Source of the DNA: Comamonadaceae bacterium OS-4 | GTDB lineage: Bacteria; Pseudomonadota; Gammaproteobacteria; Burkholderiales; Burkholderiaceae_C | Reading direction: 5' to 3' | DNA length: 64,000 nt | Assembly (NCBI GenBank): GCA_027924025.1 | Contig: AP026970.1 | Span: 1,882,501 to 1,946,500 of the forward strand | Shown: one piece after another, positions 52,110-60,950 of the stretch | Position numbering within the stretch: the first letter of the stretch is position 1 | How the letters are laid out: each line of letters opens with the position of its first letter | Notes under the pieces: model-generated | Database searches by the model: none | What the model saw: the letters and a program-made list of their open reading frames with translations, nothing else | Told to the model about the DNA's origin: nothing | Position numbers and translations under genes: made by a program

Positions 52110-53726
52110 TCAACGCAGGGCCAGCGGCCGGGCTTGACCCCAGCCCGTGGCTGCCCCTTCGCCGACCTGAAACACGGCCACCGACTGCACCAGCGCATTG
52201 GCCTGCTCGTTCAGCGTGGCGGCAGCTGCGGCCATTTCTTCGACCAGCGCGGCGTTTTGCTGGGTGGTCTGGTCAATCTGCGACACCGCGCTACCAATCT
52301 GGCTGATGCCGGTGCTCTGCTCGCGGGTCGCGCTGCTGATGGTGGCAATCAGATCCGCGACCCGATTAACTTCGCCGACGATGCCCGTCATGGCGGTGCC
52401 GGCGGAGTGCACCAAGGTGGTCCCGGCCTCGACCCGTTGAACACTGGCTTCAATCAGGGTTTTGATTTCTTTGGCCGCCTGCGCGCTGCGCTGGGCCAGG
52501 GTGCGCACCTCGGTCGCCACCACCGCAAAGCCGCGCCCTTGCTCGCCGGCTCGGGCTGCTTCCACGGCGGCATTGAGCGCCAGAATGTTGGTCTGGAACG
52601 CAATGCCATCAATCACGCTGATGATGTCGCCGATGCGCCGTGAGCTGCTGGAAATGTCTTCCATGGTGCTCACCACTTGCGAGACCACGGCGCCGCCATG
52701 CTCTGCCGCAGCGCGTGCGCTGGTCGCCAAGCGAGTGGCTTGCTGGGCGGTTTCTGAGCTTTGCTGCACATTGACCGTCATTTCCTCCATCGAGGCGGCG
52801 CTTTGCTGGATGCTGTGGGCCTGCTGCTCGGTGCGCTGCGACAGGTCGTTGTTGCCGCTGGCAATCTCCCGGGATCCTGCTTCGATCGAGGTGGCCGAGC
52901 TACGCACGCCCGACACGATGCCGGCCAACGCGATTTGCATTTCGCCCAGAGAGGCGAGTACGCTGTTTTCGGGCGCGTTGGCACTGCCATCCACTGGGCC
53001 CAGATTGCCCGAGGCCACGCGCCGCGCTGCGGCACTGAGCTGGGCAGGGTCTGCGCCCAGCGAGCGCATCAAGCTGCGGTGAATCAGTGTGGCCAAGAGA
53101 ATCGCAATCACCACGGAGGCAATGGAGCCCGCCACCAACATGAACCGGTTGGTGCGGAATTTTTCGCCCGAGCGCTTGATTTCGTTGCCGCCGGCTGCGG
53201 CAATCAGCTTGGAATACTCGCTGGTGGAACTGATCAGCTGTTTGAGCAAGGGCTGGCATTGCTCATTCATCTGCAGAATGGCCGCTTCTTTTTGGCCCGA
53301 TACCGCCTTTGCCACGATGGCAAGGGCCACCGGCCCGTATTGCTGCTCAAGTTTGTCGATTTTGTCGAGCAGGGCGCGCTCGTCAGCGCCCACGCCTTGC
53401 GCCTTGGCCACCGTGCTCTTGAGCAGTGCCAGGCGCTCTTGTACCCGGTCATGGGCGACCTGCACCGCGAGAGACTCTGCCTTGATGTCCTCAGGCCCGT
53501 TCAAAATAATGAGGTTGCGTGCCGAGATGGCCCGGGCACTCGCGGCGGCCCGGATATCACGGGCCAGGCTGCCGCGGCTGAACTCATCACTGACAAAGCC
53601 ATCAAAGTCCTGCTGCGCCTGGCTCAGGCTCTGGATGGCGATGACCGACACCCCCACGAGGATGGTGACCAGAATGGAAAAGGCAATGAATAGCTTTTTT
53701 CCAACCGACTGTTGATGAAAATTCAT
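52110..53726 (-). CDS. Methyl-accepting chemotaxis protein, 538 aa
   Basis: This is an inner-membrane chemoreceptor of the Tsr-like class with a four-helix-bundle ligand domain. Transmembrane helix 1 is near residues 10-30 ([20 protein letters not shown]) and helix 2 near 190-210, followed by HAMP. The signalling tip is the standard [20 protein letters not shown] with [20 protein letters not shown]. The C-terminus (GQARPLALR) lacks the NWETF-type pentapeptide that tethers CheR and CheB in enterobacteria. I prefer ATG 53726 ([11 protein letters not shown]) over an ATG six codons upstream. Confidence 0.95.
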   Translation of the reverse strand: MNFHQQSVGKKLFIAFSILVTILVGVSVIAIQSLSQAQQDFDGFVSDEFSRGSLARDIRAAASARAISARNLIILNGPEDIKAESLAVQVAHDRVQERLALLKSTVAKAQGVGADERALLDKIDKLEQQYGPVALAIVAKAVSGQKEAAILQMNEQCQPLLKQLISSTSEYSKLIAAAGGNEIKRSGEKFRTNRFMLVAGSIASVVIAILLATLIHRSLMRSLGADPAQLSAAARRVASGNLGPVDGSANAPENSVLASLGEMQIALAGIVSGVRSSATSIEAGSREIASGNNDLSQRTEQQAHSIQQSAASMEEMTVNVQQSSETAQQATRLATSARAAAEHGGAVVSQVVSTMEDISSSSRRIGDIISVIDGIAFQTNILALNAAVEAARAGEQGRGFAVVATEVRTLAQRSAQAAKEIKTLIEASVQRVEAGTTLVHSAGTAMTGIVGEVNRVADLIATISSATREQSTGISQIGSAVSQIDQTTQQNAALVEEMAAAAATLNEQANALVQSVAVFQVGEGAATGWGQARPLALR

Positions 53727-53737
53727 GAAAATAGTCC

Positions 53738-53817
53738 CTGACAACGCAAAAAATCAAATGGCCCATGTTGGTTACGCAGCAACAGCGGCATTGGATTCAG
53801 TGAAAACACGTTGTCAG
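53738..53817. promoter_or_regulatory. Divergent regulatory region with a 9-base inverted repeat
   Basis: CTGACAACG (53738-53746) and CGTTGTCAG (53809-53817) are perfect inverted copies 62 bases apart. They lie in the 176-base region between the divergent chemoreceptor and HDOD genes. They could be two half-sites for one regulator or ends of a long-range hairpin. Nothing else was recognised in this gap. Confidence 0.4.
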
Positions 53818-53902
53818 TGAACAAATAAAGCAAAAGGCGGCGGCTCCACAGCCCCCTGTGATAATTGGCCGTTGGATAGACCATTTTGCGGAGCTTGCCT
53901 AC

Positions 53903-54709
53903 ATGATTCTCAGTGCCTTGCTGGAACAGCAGTTTCACCTGCCCAGCATTCCGAAAGTGGTGGCGCTGCTGCTGAGCGAGCTGGGCCAACCCGAGGCGGA
54001 TCTGCACAAAATCAACCGCCTGATCAGCACCGACCCCGCGCTGACCACCCGCTTGCTCCAGCTGGCGAATTCGAGTTTTTTTCAGCAGTCGGGCAAGATC
54101 AGCACGGTCTCTGAGGCCCTTGCGCTGCTGGATTTGGGCCACGTCCGGATGATGGCCCAGGCCGCCGCCGAGGTGGCTTCGCCCAAAGCGGTGCCGGGCA
54201 TCCAGCTGCCGCAGTTCTGGGACTACAGCCTCAACGTGGCCAAGGTGTCGCGCTCGCTGGCCACCCTGGTCCGGCTCAACGCCCAGGCGGCGTTCACCAC
54301 CGGGCTGATCCATGCGGTAGGCGAGCTGGCCATGCACCTCGCGATGCCCGATGTGTGCGCCATGCTGGACAACGAAATTGCCCCCCTGGCCATGAACCGC
54401 GCCTTTGTGGAGCGCACCGTGCTGGGCTACTGTTATGCCAGCGTGGGCGCAGGCTATGCGCGGATGTGGCAGTTTCCCAAGCCGATGGTGGATGCCATCG
54501 AGCACCAATACGCCCCGTTTGACAACAATGTCTACGAGCCCCTGGCCGGCGTGATTCACCTCGCCGCTTGGCGGGCACGCGCCAAGGAGGCGGGCCTGAG
54601 CGAAAAAGGGCTGGCTGTGACCTACCCGGATGCCGTCGGCATTGCGCTGGGCCTGAACATCGACATGGTGCTGCAACAAGACCCGTTTGACTGGGCAGCC
54701 CACACCTGA
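53903..54709 (+). CDS. HDOD domain protein, 268 aa
   Basis: This is a stand-alone HDOD protein. HDOD is a metal-independent relative of HD phosphohydrolases, found in bacterial signalling and stress control, often near chemotaxis and cyclic-di-GMP genes. The domain begins FHLPSIPKVVALLLSELGQ, with the typical DLHKINRLISTDPALTTRLLQLANS. The usual catalytic His-Asp pair is not evident, as expected for HDOD. I chose ATG 53903 with GGAG at 53890-53893. The patatin gene follows after seven bases. Confidence 0.88.
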   Translation: MILSALLEQQFHLPSIPKVVALLLSELGQPEADLHKINRLISTDPALTTRLLQLANSSFFQQSGKISTVSEALALLDLGHVRMMAQAAAEVASPKAVPGIQLPQFWDYSLNVAKVSRSLATLVRLNAQAAFTTGLIHAVGELAMHLAMPDVCAMLDNEIAPLAMNRAFVERTVLGYCYASVGAGYARMWQFPKPMVDAIEHQYAPFDNNVYEPLAGVIHLAAWRARAKEAGLSEKGLAVTYPDAVGIALGLNIDMVLQQDPFDWAAHT

Positions 54710-54716
54710 ACCGGAT

Positions 54717-55868
54717 ATGAAAGCACTTCGCATCTATGCGGGCCCGACGGCCCGCGCGTCATTGGCCGCGCACGGCTTGCAACCAGAACACATCCGCACC
54801 ATTCCCGGCGCTGCAGGCGGGCCCAAAGGGTTGATCCTCGGCCCGATGGACCGCTTTTTGTTTGGGGATTGGCTGCAGCGATCCAACCAGCCGGTGGATC
54901 TGGTGGGCGCCTCCATCGGAGCGTGGCGCATGGCGACTGCCTGCCTGAATGACCCGGTGTCCGCCTTTCTGCGCCTCGAGCACGACTACATCCACCAGCA
55001 TTACGAGCTCGCGCCCGGACAAAAGCGGGTTAGCGCAGACCAGGTGAGCGAAACCTTCGGGCGCAACCTGCTCGCTTTTTATGGCGGGCGCGTCCCCGAG
55101 GTGCTGAACCACCCGCGGTACCGGCTGCACATCGTGACCTCCCGCGGCAGGCACCTGCTGGGCACCGAGCATGGCTTGCGCACCCCGCTGGGCTATTTGG
55201 GCGCCTTTTTGACCAATACCGTCAAACGCAAGGCCATGGGCGCCTGGCTGGAGCGGGTGGTGTTCTCCAGCGGCGGGGCAGGCGAGGGCCCGGCGCCCCT
55301 GCCATTTGCGACCCAGGACTACCGGACCCGGCGCGTGCTGTTGAGCGAGGCCAACTTCAACCCTGCGCTGCAGGCCAGTTGCTCGATTCCGTTTGTTTTG
55401 CGGGCCATCCACGATATCCCCGGCGCCCCCAAAGGGGCGTATTGGGATGGTGGCATTACCGATTACCACCTGCACCTCAACTACCCGGGGGCGGAAGTTG
55501 CTACATATTCAGGAGCTACTCCCGCAATGAATACGGGGGCTACCGCCACTTTTGACCCGAAAGGCTTGGTGCTGTACCCGCATTTCCAGCAAAGTGTGGT
55601 GCCGGGCTGGTTGGACAAAGGGCTGAAATGGCGCCACCGCAGCACGCCGTTTCTGGACACCATGGTCTTGCTGGCCCCCAACCCGGATTGGGTGAAAACT
55701 TTACCGAACAGCAAACTCCCGGACCGCACAGACTTTACGCACTACGGCAATGATCTGGATGCACGCGTCAAGGCATGGAATGCCGCGACGAGCGCAAGCC
55801 AGCAGATGGTGGACGAGTTCATCGCCTGGCTGGACAAGCCAGACATGAACCAGGTACACCCGCTATGA
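54717..55868 (+). CDS. Patatin-like phospholipase, 383 aa
   Basis: This is a probable Ser-Asp dyad lipid hydrolase. The oxyanion-loop region is PGAAGGPKGLILGPMD, and the nucleophile elbow GASIGAWR supplies GxSxG near residue 67. The later YWDGGITDYHL gives the Asp-Gly partner motif. The N-terminus is cytoplasmic (no signal peptide). Its stop overlaps the esterase start by four bases (ATGA), so these two hydrolases are coupled. A long-form repeat copy at 55500-55542 encodes ATYSGATPAMNTGA near the Asp-Gly motif. Confidence 0.85.
   Translation: MKALRIYAGPTARASLAAHGLQPEHIRTIPGAAGGPKGLILGPMDRFLFGDWLQRSNQPVDLVGASIGAWRMATACLNDPVSAFLRLEHDYIHQHYELAPGQKRVSADQVSETFGRNLLAFYGGRVPEVLNHPRYRLHIVTSRGRHLLGTEHGLRTPLGYLGAFLTNTVKRKAMGAWLERVVFSSGGAGEGPAPLPFATQDYRTRRVLLSEANFNPALQASCSIPFVLRAIHDIPGAPKGAYWDGGITDYHLHLNYPGAEVATYSGATPAMNTGATATFDPKGLVLYPHFQQSVVPGWLDKGLKWRHRSTPFLDTMVLLAPNPDWVKTLPNSKLPDRTDFTHYGNDLDARVKAWNAATSASQQMVDEFIAWLDKPDMNQVHPL
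55500..55542 (-). repeat. Interspersed repeat, long form, copy in the patatin gene
   Basis: The 27-base core is 55500-55526, read on the minus strand from TGCGGGAGTAGCTCCT to GTAGC. The flank (CCCCGTATTCAT on the minus strand) matches the flank of the purL and selO long copies. Confidence 0.75.
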
Positions 55869-56851
55869 ACCTTCCGCGCTCCGGTTTCCGCGCATCCTTA
55901 CTCCCTTTGCTGTGTGTGGCCCTTTGGGCCAGCGCCACGCCAAGCCATGCGGACAATGTGCTGGATCGCATCAAACAGCGCATCATGGAGCGAGGGGACC
56001 ACGGTGACCGGCGCGGCGCAGAAGAGTCCCTCGAGGCCCCGGACGGCAGCACCGCGAGCGAAGCCCGGTTCAAGGTCTTGCGCGACGTGCCCTATGGCAG
56101 CGATGCGCTGCAAAAAATGGATGTCTATCTGCCCGACACCCAGGCGGCGGGCCCGGCACCGGTGATTTTCATGGTGCACGGGGGTGCCTGGCGCACCGGC
56201 GACAAGCGCAATAGCCATGTGGTGGACAACAAAGCCTATCGCTGGCTTGCCAAGGGCTTGGTATTCGTCTCGATCAACAACCGCTTGTTGCCCGAAGCCG
56301 ATCCACTCGACCAGGTGCGCGATGTCGCGCAAGCCCTGTCCGTGGCGCAAAACCAGGCGCGCAGTTGGGGTGCGGACCCCAAGCAATTTGTGCTCATGGG
56401 GCATTCGGCCGGAGCCCATCTGGTGGCCTTGCTGTCGGCGTCGTCTGTGTACGGGTCCCAAGCGGGTGCGCAAGGCTGGCTGGGTTCGGTGCTGCTCGAC
56501 AGTGCGGCGCTCGATGTGGCCGGCATCATGAAAGCGCGGCACTTCAAGCTGTACGACCCGGCGTTTGGCACCGACCCGGACTTCTGGCGTGCGGTATCCC
56601 CACTGCACCAGCTGCAGGGCTCTGCCAAACCGATGCTGGCGGTGTGCTCCACCCGCAGGGGCGACTCCTGTGCCCAGGCCCAGGCATTCAGCCAACAGGC
56701 CCTCGTCATGGGGGTGAGGGTGCAAGTCTCCGGCCAGGACCTCAGCCATGGCGAGATCAACAAGAACCTCGGGCTGACCGGCAGCTACACCGACACGGTA
56801 GAGGGTTTTCTGGCCACGCTGAGCCCGGCGCTCTCCAGCCGATTGCGCTAG
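55865..56851 (+). CDS. Exported alpha/beta hydrolase (carboxylesterase-like), 328 aa
   Basis: This is a secreted or periplasmic esterase of the BD-FAE/HSL-like type. The signal peptide is MNLPRSGFRASLLPLLCVAL, with cleavage near SHA-D. The oxyanion motif is FMVHGGAWRTGDK, the nucleophile elbow is MGHSAGAHLVALLS, and the catalytic His is likely in DLSHGEINKNLG. The substrate is unknown. Translation starts inside the end of the patatin gene. The stop overlaps the convergent GGDEF-EAL gene by four bases. Confidence 0.88.
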   Translation: MNLPRSGFRASLLPLLCVALWASATPSHADNVLDRIKQRIMERGDHGDRRGAEESLEAPDGSTASEARFKVLRDVPYGSDALQKMDVYLPDTQAAGPAPVIFMVHGGAWRTGDKRNSHVVDNKAYRWLAKGLVFVSINNRLLPEADPLDQVRDVAQALSVAQNQARSWGADPKQFVLMGHSAGAHLVALLSASSVYGSQAGAQGWLGSVLLDSAALDVAGIMKARHFKLYDPAFGTDPDFWRAVSPLHQLQGSAKPMLAVCSTRRGDSCAQAQAFSQQALVMGVRVQVSGQDLSHGEINKNLGLTGSYTDTVEGFLATLSPALSSRLR

Positions 56852-59658
56852 AGCACAGATTTCGCCGTACGGCGCGATGTAGCCCAGGGCACCACCGCAT
56901 CCGCTGGCATGGGCTTGGCAATGCCATACCCCTGGCCCATTTCGCAGCCCAAGGACAATAACTTTTCCGCTTGGTGATCGGTTTCTACGCCTTCGGCAAT
57001 CACCGCGCGGTCGAACGCACGGGCCAGACCGACGATCGCGCTCACCAAGGTCCTGTCCTCCGGGTCGGTCAGAATGCCGTCGACAAACATGCGGTCAATT
57101 TTGATGGTCTCTGCCGGCAGTCGTTTCAGGTAGGACAAAGACGAAAAGCCGGTCCCAAAGTCGTCGAGCGAAAAGCTCACGCCCAAGGCCTGGCACTCCT
57201 GCATCATCTGGCGCATGTAGTGAATGTCCTGAAGCGCAGCGGACTCCAAAATCTCGAGCTCCAGCAGCCCAGCGGGAACGGAGGGGTAGTCCAACAGCAG
57301 GGATCGCAGCGAGTCCACGAAATCCGGCCGGTGGAAGTGGCGTGCAGCAATATTCACGCTGACTTTCCAGGCGTGCCCCTGCTGTACCCATTGCTGCAGT
57401 TGCTGCATGGCCTGCGAGAGCACCCAGTTGCCGGTGTCGACGATCAGGTCGGTCTCTTCAATCAAGGGCAAGAAGGCGTGCGGGCCCACCAAGCCATCCT
57501 CCGGATGCTGCCAGCGGAGCAAGGCCTCGAAACCGATGATGTCGCCGCTGCGCAAATACACCTTGGGCTGGTAGTGCAAGCGGAACTCTTCGGACTTCAG
57601 GGCCTCGCCGATCCGCGCCATCCGGGTGTGGGTGGTTTGAACCTGCTGGTCTTGCAGGGCATCGAATAAATGGAGGTTGCCTCTGCCTGCTTGCTTGGCC
57701 TGGTACATGGCCTGATCGGCGTGCCGCAGCAGGGTGTCGGGGCTCGCGTTGTCCATCGGGTACACCGCAATGCCAGCGCTGGCCGTGCAGCTCACCGTGA
57801 CATCGTCAATCGCAAAAGGCTGGGCGAGAGCCCCCAGCAACTCGCGCACCCGTGCAAACAAGCGGGGCCCCTGAGCGCTTTCATGAAACAGCACCACAAA
57901 CTCATCGCCACCCAGCCTTGCGATGTCGGATTCGTCTTTGACAAAGCGCCGCAGGCGCAGGCCGACCTCTTTGAGCAGACGGTCGCCGATTCGCTGCCCC
58001 TCGGATTCGTTGATCGCCTGAAAATGGTCCAGATCCAGCAGGCACAGCGCCAGGCTCTGCCCGGATTCGCGGGCCTGAAACAGCGCGTGGGTGAGCCGCT
58101 CGCCCAGTGCGGTGCGGTTGTTCAATCCGGTGAGGGGGTCGTGGCGTGCTTGCCATGAAATTTCATTCTTCAGCGTGTTGGTTTCGGTGACATCACGGAA
58201 CACGAGTACGCAACCGGACACCTCGCCCCCCGAATAACGGATTGGGGAGGCCGTGAATTCGATGGCGTAGCGCTCGCCGGAGCGATGCACCAGAAGCTGA
58301 TTCAAGGCGTGGACCGGCGATTGCACCAGGTGCAACTGATTCACCTGGAGCCCCTCTGGCAGTGGTTGAGAGGTGGGGTCCCGGCGAAAAACAGACGCTA
58401 GTGGCAGCCCCACAGCCTGCACCAACTGGTGGCCTGTCAGGTACTGGGCCGCCTCGTTCATGGTTTCAATGCGCCCGGCGGCATTGGTGGTGATGACCCC
58501 GTCAGCGATCGACGAGAGTGTGACTACGGCGCGCTCTTTCTCGGCCAACAGCGCTGCTTGGGCGTTCTTGCGGTCGGTAATGTCGACCAGCGCACCGATG
58601 GTGCCAGCCCGGGTGCCGTCCCGAAGGGTGAACGGCGCCTTGTAGTAGGCCATGTCACGGACCTGGTGTTCATCGACCTGGATCTGGATCTCGTGATCCT
58701 CCCGCGGTTTACCGAACTTTTGGTACTGGTGGGTCCCGCGGGGGAAGTTGGCGAAATCGCTGCGCAAGCGCCCGCCCACCACTGCGCCTGACGGGTGGTT
58801 GAAAAACTCTTCCCAGGCTTTGTTGACGCCTAGGCAAGTGCCATCCTTGTCTCTCACAAAAACAGGGAGTGGCAGCGCATTGATGAATTGATGCGTGAAG
58901 TGAACCTGCTCATGGTGATCTGTTTTGCTCTGGCGCAAGGAGTGCACCAAAGACTCGATTTCTGCCGCCATGGCATTAAAGGTCTGGGCCACCGCACGCA
59001 TCTCGGAGGTGCCGGTCTCCACCATCCGCACCCCCAACTCCCCGGAACGCAGCGTATCGGTGGCGAAACTCAAACGCTCCAGCAAGCGGGAATTGACCCT
59101 CAAGAGCAGCGACAACAGGGTGAACACCGTCACGATGATCAACAGAGACACCGGGATCTGCCGCATGACAGTGACCCAGCTCTTTTGCAGGGTGGTATCG
59201 CCTCGCATCCGGACCGTCAAGCGGGCCTTGCTGCCTTGGGGGGAGAGGGCCTCGAACTCTTGCTGCAAGGGCGCAAGGGTGGCGAGCTCGGCAAACCAGC
59301 GGGGGACTTGGGTGCTCGGCATACCGGGCCTGTCACTGGTGTAGCTGCGGCCGTCAAACTCCCATTGGAGGGACTGCACACCACGATGCCTGCCCAGCTC
59401 CTCGTCCAGGAAGTCTTGGATCTCGGTGCCATGGGAGACCAGGCTTTTGCGCAACAGATTGTCTGGAACATACGCACCCAGCAGCTCCAGTTGCATGGCC
59501 CGGTCTTCCGTGGCCTCGGCAACAATGTCTTTGATAAGCAAGTGATACCGCGTCAGGCTCACAGCGACCATGATCACCAGAATCGCGAAGTAGAGCAGGG
59601 GATAGCTTCCGCGGAAAAAAGGTAGTCGTTGTGTGGCTCTCTGTTTTACCTGGGGCAT
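56848..59658 (-). CDS. Membrane GGDEF-EAL protein with HAMP and two PAS domains, 936 aa
   Basis: This is a cyclic-di-GMP enzyme with both periplasmic and cytoplasmic sensing. Transmembrane helix 1 is near residues 18-40 and helix 2 near 168-190; the periplasmic part between may be LapD/MoxY-like. HAMP follows, then PAS 1 (FINALPLPVFVRDKDGT) and PAS 2 (SSIADGVITTNAAGRIE). GGDEF is intact (RLGGDEFVVLFHES), with only a degenerate inhibitory site before it. EAL is intact (GFEALLRWQHP, DDFGTGFSSLSYLKRLP). No partner gene is adjacent on the same strand. Confidence 0.93.
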   Translation of the reverse strand: MPQVKQRATQRLPFFRGSYPLLYFAILVIMVAVSLTRYHLLIKDIVAEATEDRAMQLELLGAYVPDNLLRKSLVSHGTEIQDFLDEELGRHRGVQSLQWEFDGRSYTSDRPGMPSTQVPRWFAELATLAPLQQEFEALSPQGSKARLTVRMRGDTTLQKSWVTVMRQIPVSLLIIVTVFTLLSLLLRVNSRLLERLSFATDTLRSGELGVRMVETGTSEMRAVAQTFNAMAAEIESLVHSLRQSKTDHHEQVHFTHQFINALPLPVFVRDKDGTCLGVNKAWEEFFNHPSGAVVGGRLRSDFANFPRGTHQYQKFGKPREDHEIQIQVDEHQVRDMAYYKAPFTLRDGTRAGTIGALVDITDRKNAQAALLAEKERAVVTLSSIADGVITTNAAGRIETMNEAAQYLTGHQLVQAVGLPLASVFRRDPTSQPLPEGLQVNQLHLVQSPVHALNQLLVHRSGERYAIEFTASPIRYSGGEVSGCVLVFRDVTETNTLKNEISWQARHDPLTGLNNRTALGERLTHALFQARESGQSLALCLLDLDHFQAINESEGQRIGDRLLKEVGLRLRRFVKDESDIARLGGDEFVVLFHESAQGPRLFARVRELLGALAQPFAIDDVTVSCTASAGIAVYPMDNASPDTLLRHADQAMYQAKQAGRGNLHLFDALQDQQVQTTHTRMARIGEALKSEEFRLHYQPKVYLRSGDIIGFEALLRWQHPEDGLVGPHAFLPLIEETDLIVDTGNWVLSQAMQQLQQWVQQGHAWKVSVNIAARHFHRPDFVDSLRSLLLDYPSVPAGLLELEILESAALQDIHYMRQMMQECQALGVSFSLDDFGTGFSSLSYLKRLPAETIKIDRMFVDGILTDPEDRTLVSAIVGLARAFDRAVIAEGVETDHQAEKLLSLGCEMGQGYGIAKPMPADAVVPWATSRRTAKSVL

Positions 59659-59714
59659 AGCGACGGCGGAATGGGGCGCTGCAGCGCGGATGATAAAGGC
59701 GCTACGCAGTGTAT

Positions 59715-59740
59715 AGCGCTATCTGACCCCGGATAGCGCT
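59715..59740. other. Nine-base inverted repeat between the alcohol dehydrogenase and GGDEF-EAL genes
   Basis: AGCGCTATC and GATAGCGCT are perfect inverted copies separated by eight bases, in the 100-base gap between two minus-strand genes. There is no T-run. It could be an operator for the GGDEF-EAL gene or an attenuating hairpin. Confidence 0.45.
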
Positions 59741-59758
59741 GACGAGGATAAAGATGGC

Positions 59759-60895
59759 CTACATCGCCTTGGCCAGCATGGCCCTGTAGTCCTCCTCACT
59801 GGCCAACCGTGGATTGGTCTTGTGGCAGTGGTCTGCCATAGCGCCTGCGATGATTTTGTCGAACCAGTCTTCGGTGACGCCCATGGCTGCGAGACCTAAG
59901 GGCAGGCCTAGTCGGGCGTTCATGTCTTGGACAGCGTCTCCGATATCAGTGGCGGAGTTCAAACCCATGGCATGGGCCATGCGCTGCAGGCGTTTGTCTG
60001 CTTTCACCGAGTCAGCTTCTGCGTTGAAGGCAATGACCGCCGGCAAAAACATGGCGTTGAGGGTGCCGTGGTGCAAGCGCGGATCCACCCCGCCCAGACT
60101 GTGGCTGAGCGAATGCACGCAACCAAGACCTTTTTGAAACGCCATGGCGCCTTGCATGCTGGCACTCATCAGTTGTCGGCGCGCCTCGATGTTGGTGCCA
60201 TCGGTAGTAGCGCGTTCGATATGGGCCCATGCCCGCTCCAGGCCATCGAGGGCGATGCCGTCCGCCGGCGGATTAAAGGCAGCGGACATGAAGGTCTCCA
60301 TGCAATGAGCCACCGCGTCCATGCCGGTTGCAGCGGTCAGACGCGCAGGCAAGCCCAGAGTCAGCTCCGGGTCGCAGATGGCAGACTTGGGCACCAGATA
60401 CCAGCTGTGAAAGCCGAGCTTGCGATGGTCGTCCACAATGAGGATGGCACCCCGCGCCACTTCACTGCCGGTGCCGCTGGTGGTCGGTACCGCAATCAAG
60501 GGGGCGACCTTGTCGGTGATGCGGGCAGAGCCGCCCTCGATGGTGGCGTAATGCGTTAACGGCCCGTCATGGGTTGCCGCGATGGCAACGCCTTTGGCGC
60601 AGTCAATGGCGGAGCCGCCGCCCACCGCAATCAAACCATCACAGCCTTGTGCCCGGTACAGCGCGGCGGCCGCCCGGACTGCAGCTTCGGTGGGGTTGGA
60701 AGGGGTCTGGTCAAAAACGGCTGCGGGCATGTCCCCCAAGGCATTCAAGGCCAGCTGCAAGATGCCGGCGGCTTTGACGCCCGCATCCGTCACGATCAAC
60801 GGGAGGCTGATGCCGACGCGCTCGCACTCGCTGCGCAGCAGGCGCAGTGCGCCACATTCAAACTGGATCTGGGTCAGGTATTGAATCAAAGCCAT
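59759..60895 (-). CDS. Iron-containing alcohol dehydrogenase, 378 aa
   Basis: This is a group III NAD(P)-dependent dehydrogenase. The cofactor site is VGGGSAIDCAKG, and PTTSGTGSEVARGA follows. Metal ligands are expected from GMDAVAHCMETF, CVHSLSHSLGG and the His of LHHGTLNAMFLP, all present. The physiological alcohol is unknown. I chose ATG 60895 (MALIQYLTQIQFECG). The frame is open upstream, but that would run through the divergent promoter region shared with the HSL-type esterase. Confidence 0.92.
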   Translation of the reverse strand: MALIQYLTQIQFECGALRLLRSECERVGISLPLIVTDAGVKAAGILQLALNALGDMPAAVFDQTPSNPTEAAVRAAAALYRAQGCDGLIAVGGGSAIDCAKGVAIAATHDGPLTHYATIEGGSARITDKVAPLIAVPTTSGTGSEVARGAILIVDDHRKLGFHSWYLVPKSAICDPELTLGLPARLTAATGMDAVAHCMETFMSAAFNPPADGIALDGLERAWAHIERATTDGTNIEARRQLMSASMQGAMAFQKGLGCVHSLSHSLGGVDPRLHHGTLNAMFLPAVIAFNAEADSVKADKRLQRMAHAMGLNSATDIGDAVQDMNARLGLPLGLAAMGVTEDWFDKIIAGAMADHCHKTNPRLASEEDYRAMLAKAM

Positions 60896-60950
60896 GGTGT
60901 CACCGTGTAGGATGGAACAGGTTTCCAATGTACCCAATTCCCTACGTTCC

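Noticed and set aside
50567..52198. 543-codon minus-strand frame across tex
   Set aside because: It is the shadow of tex, whose YqgF, helix-hairpin-helix and S1 domains occupy the other strand.
59701..59740. Thirteenth copy of the 27-base repeat near the GGDEF-EAL gene
   Set aside because: It contains GCTAT and ATAGC, but the spacing is about 20 rather than 17 bases and no TGCGC end is present.
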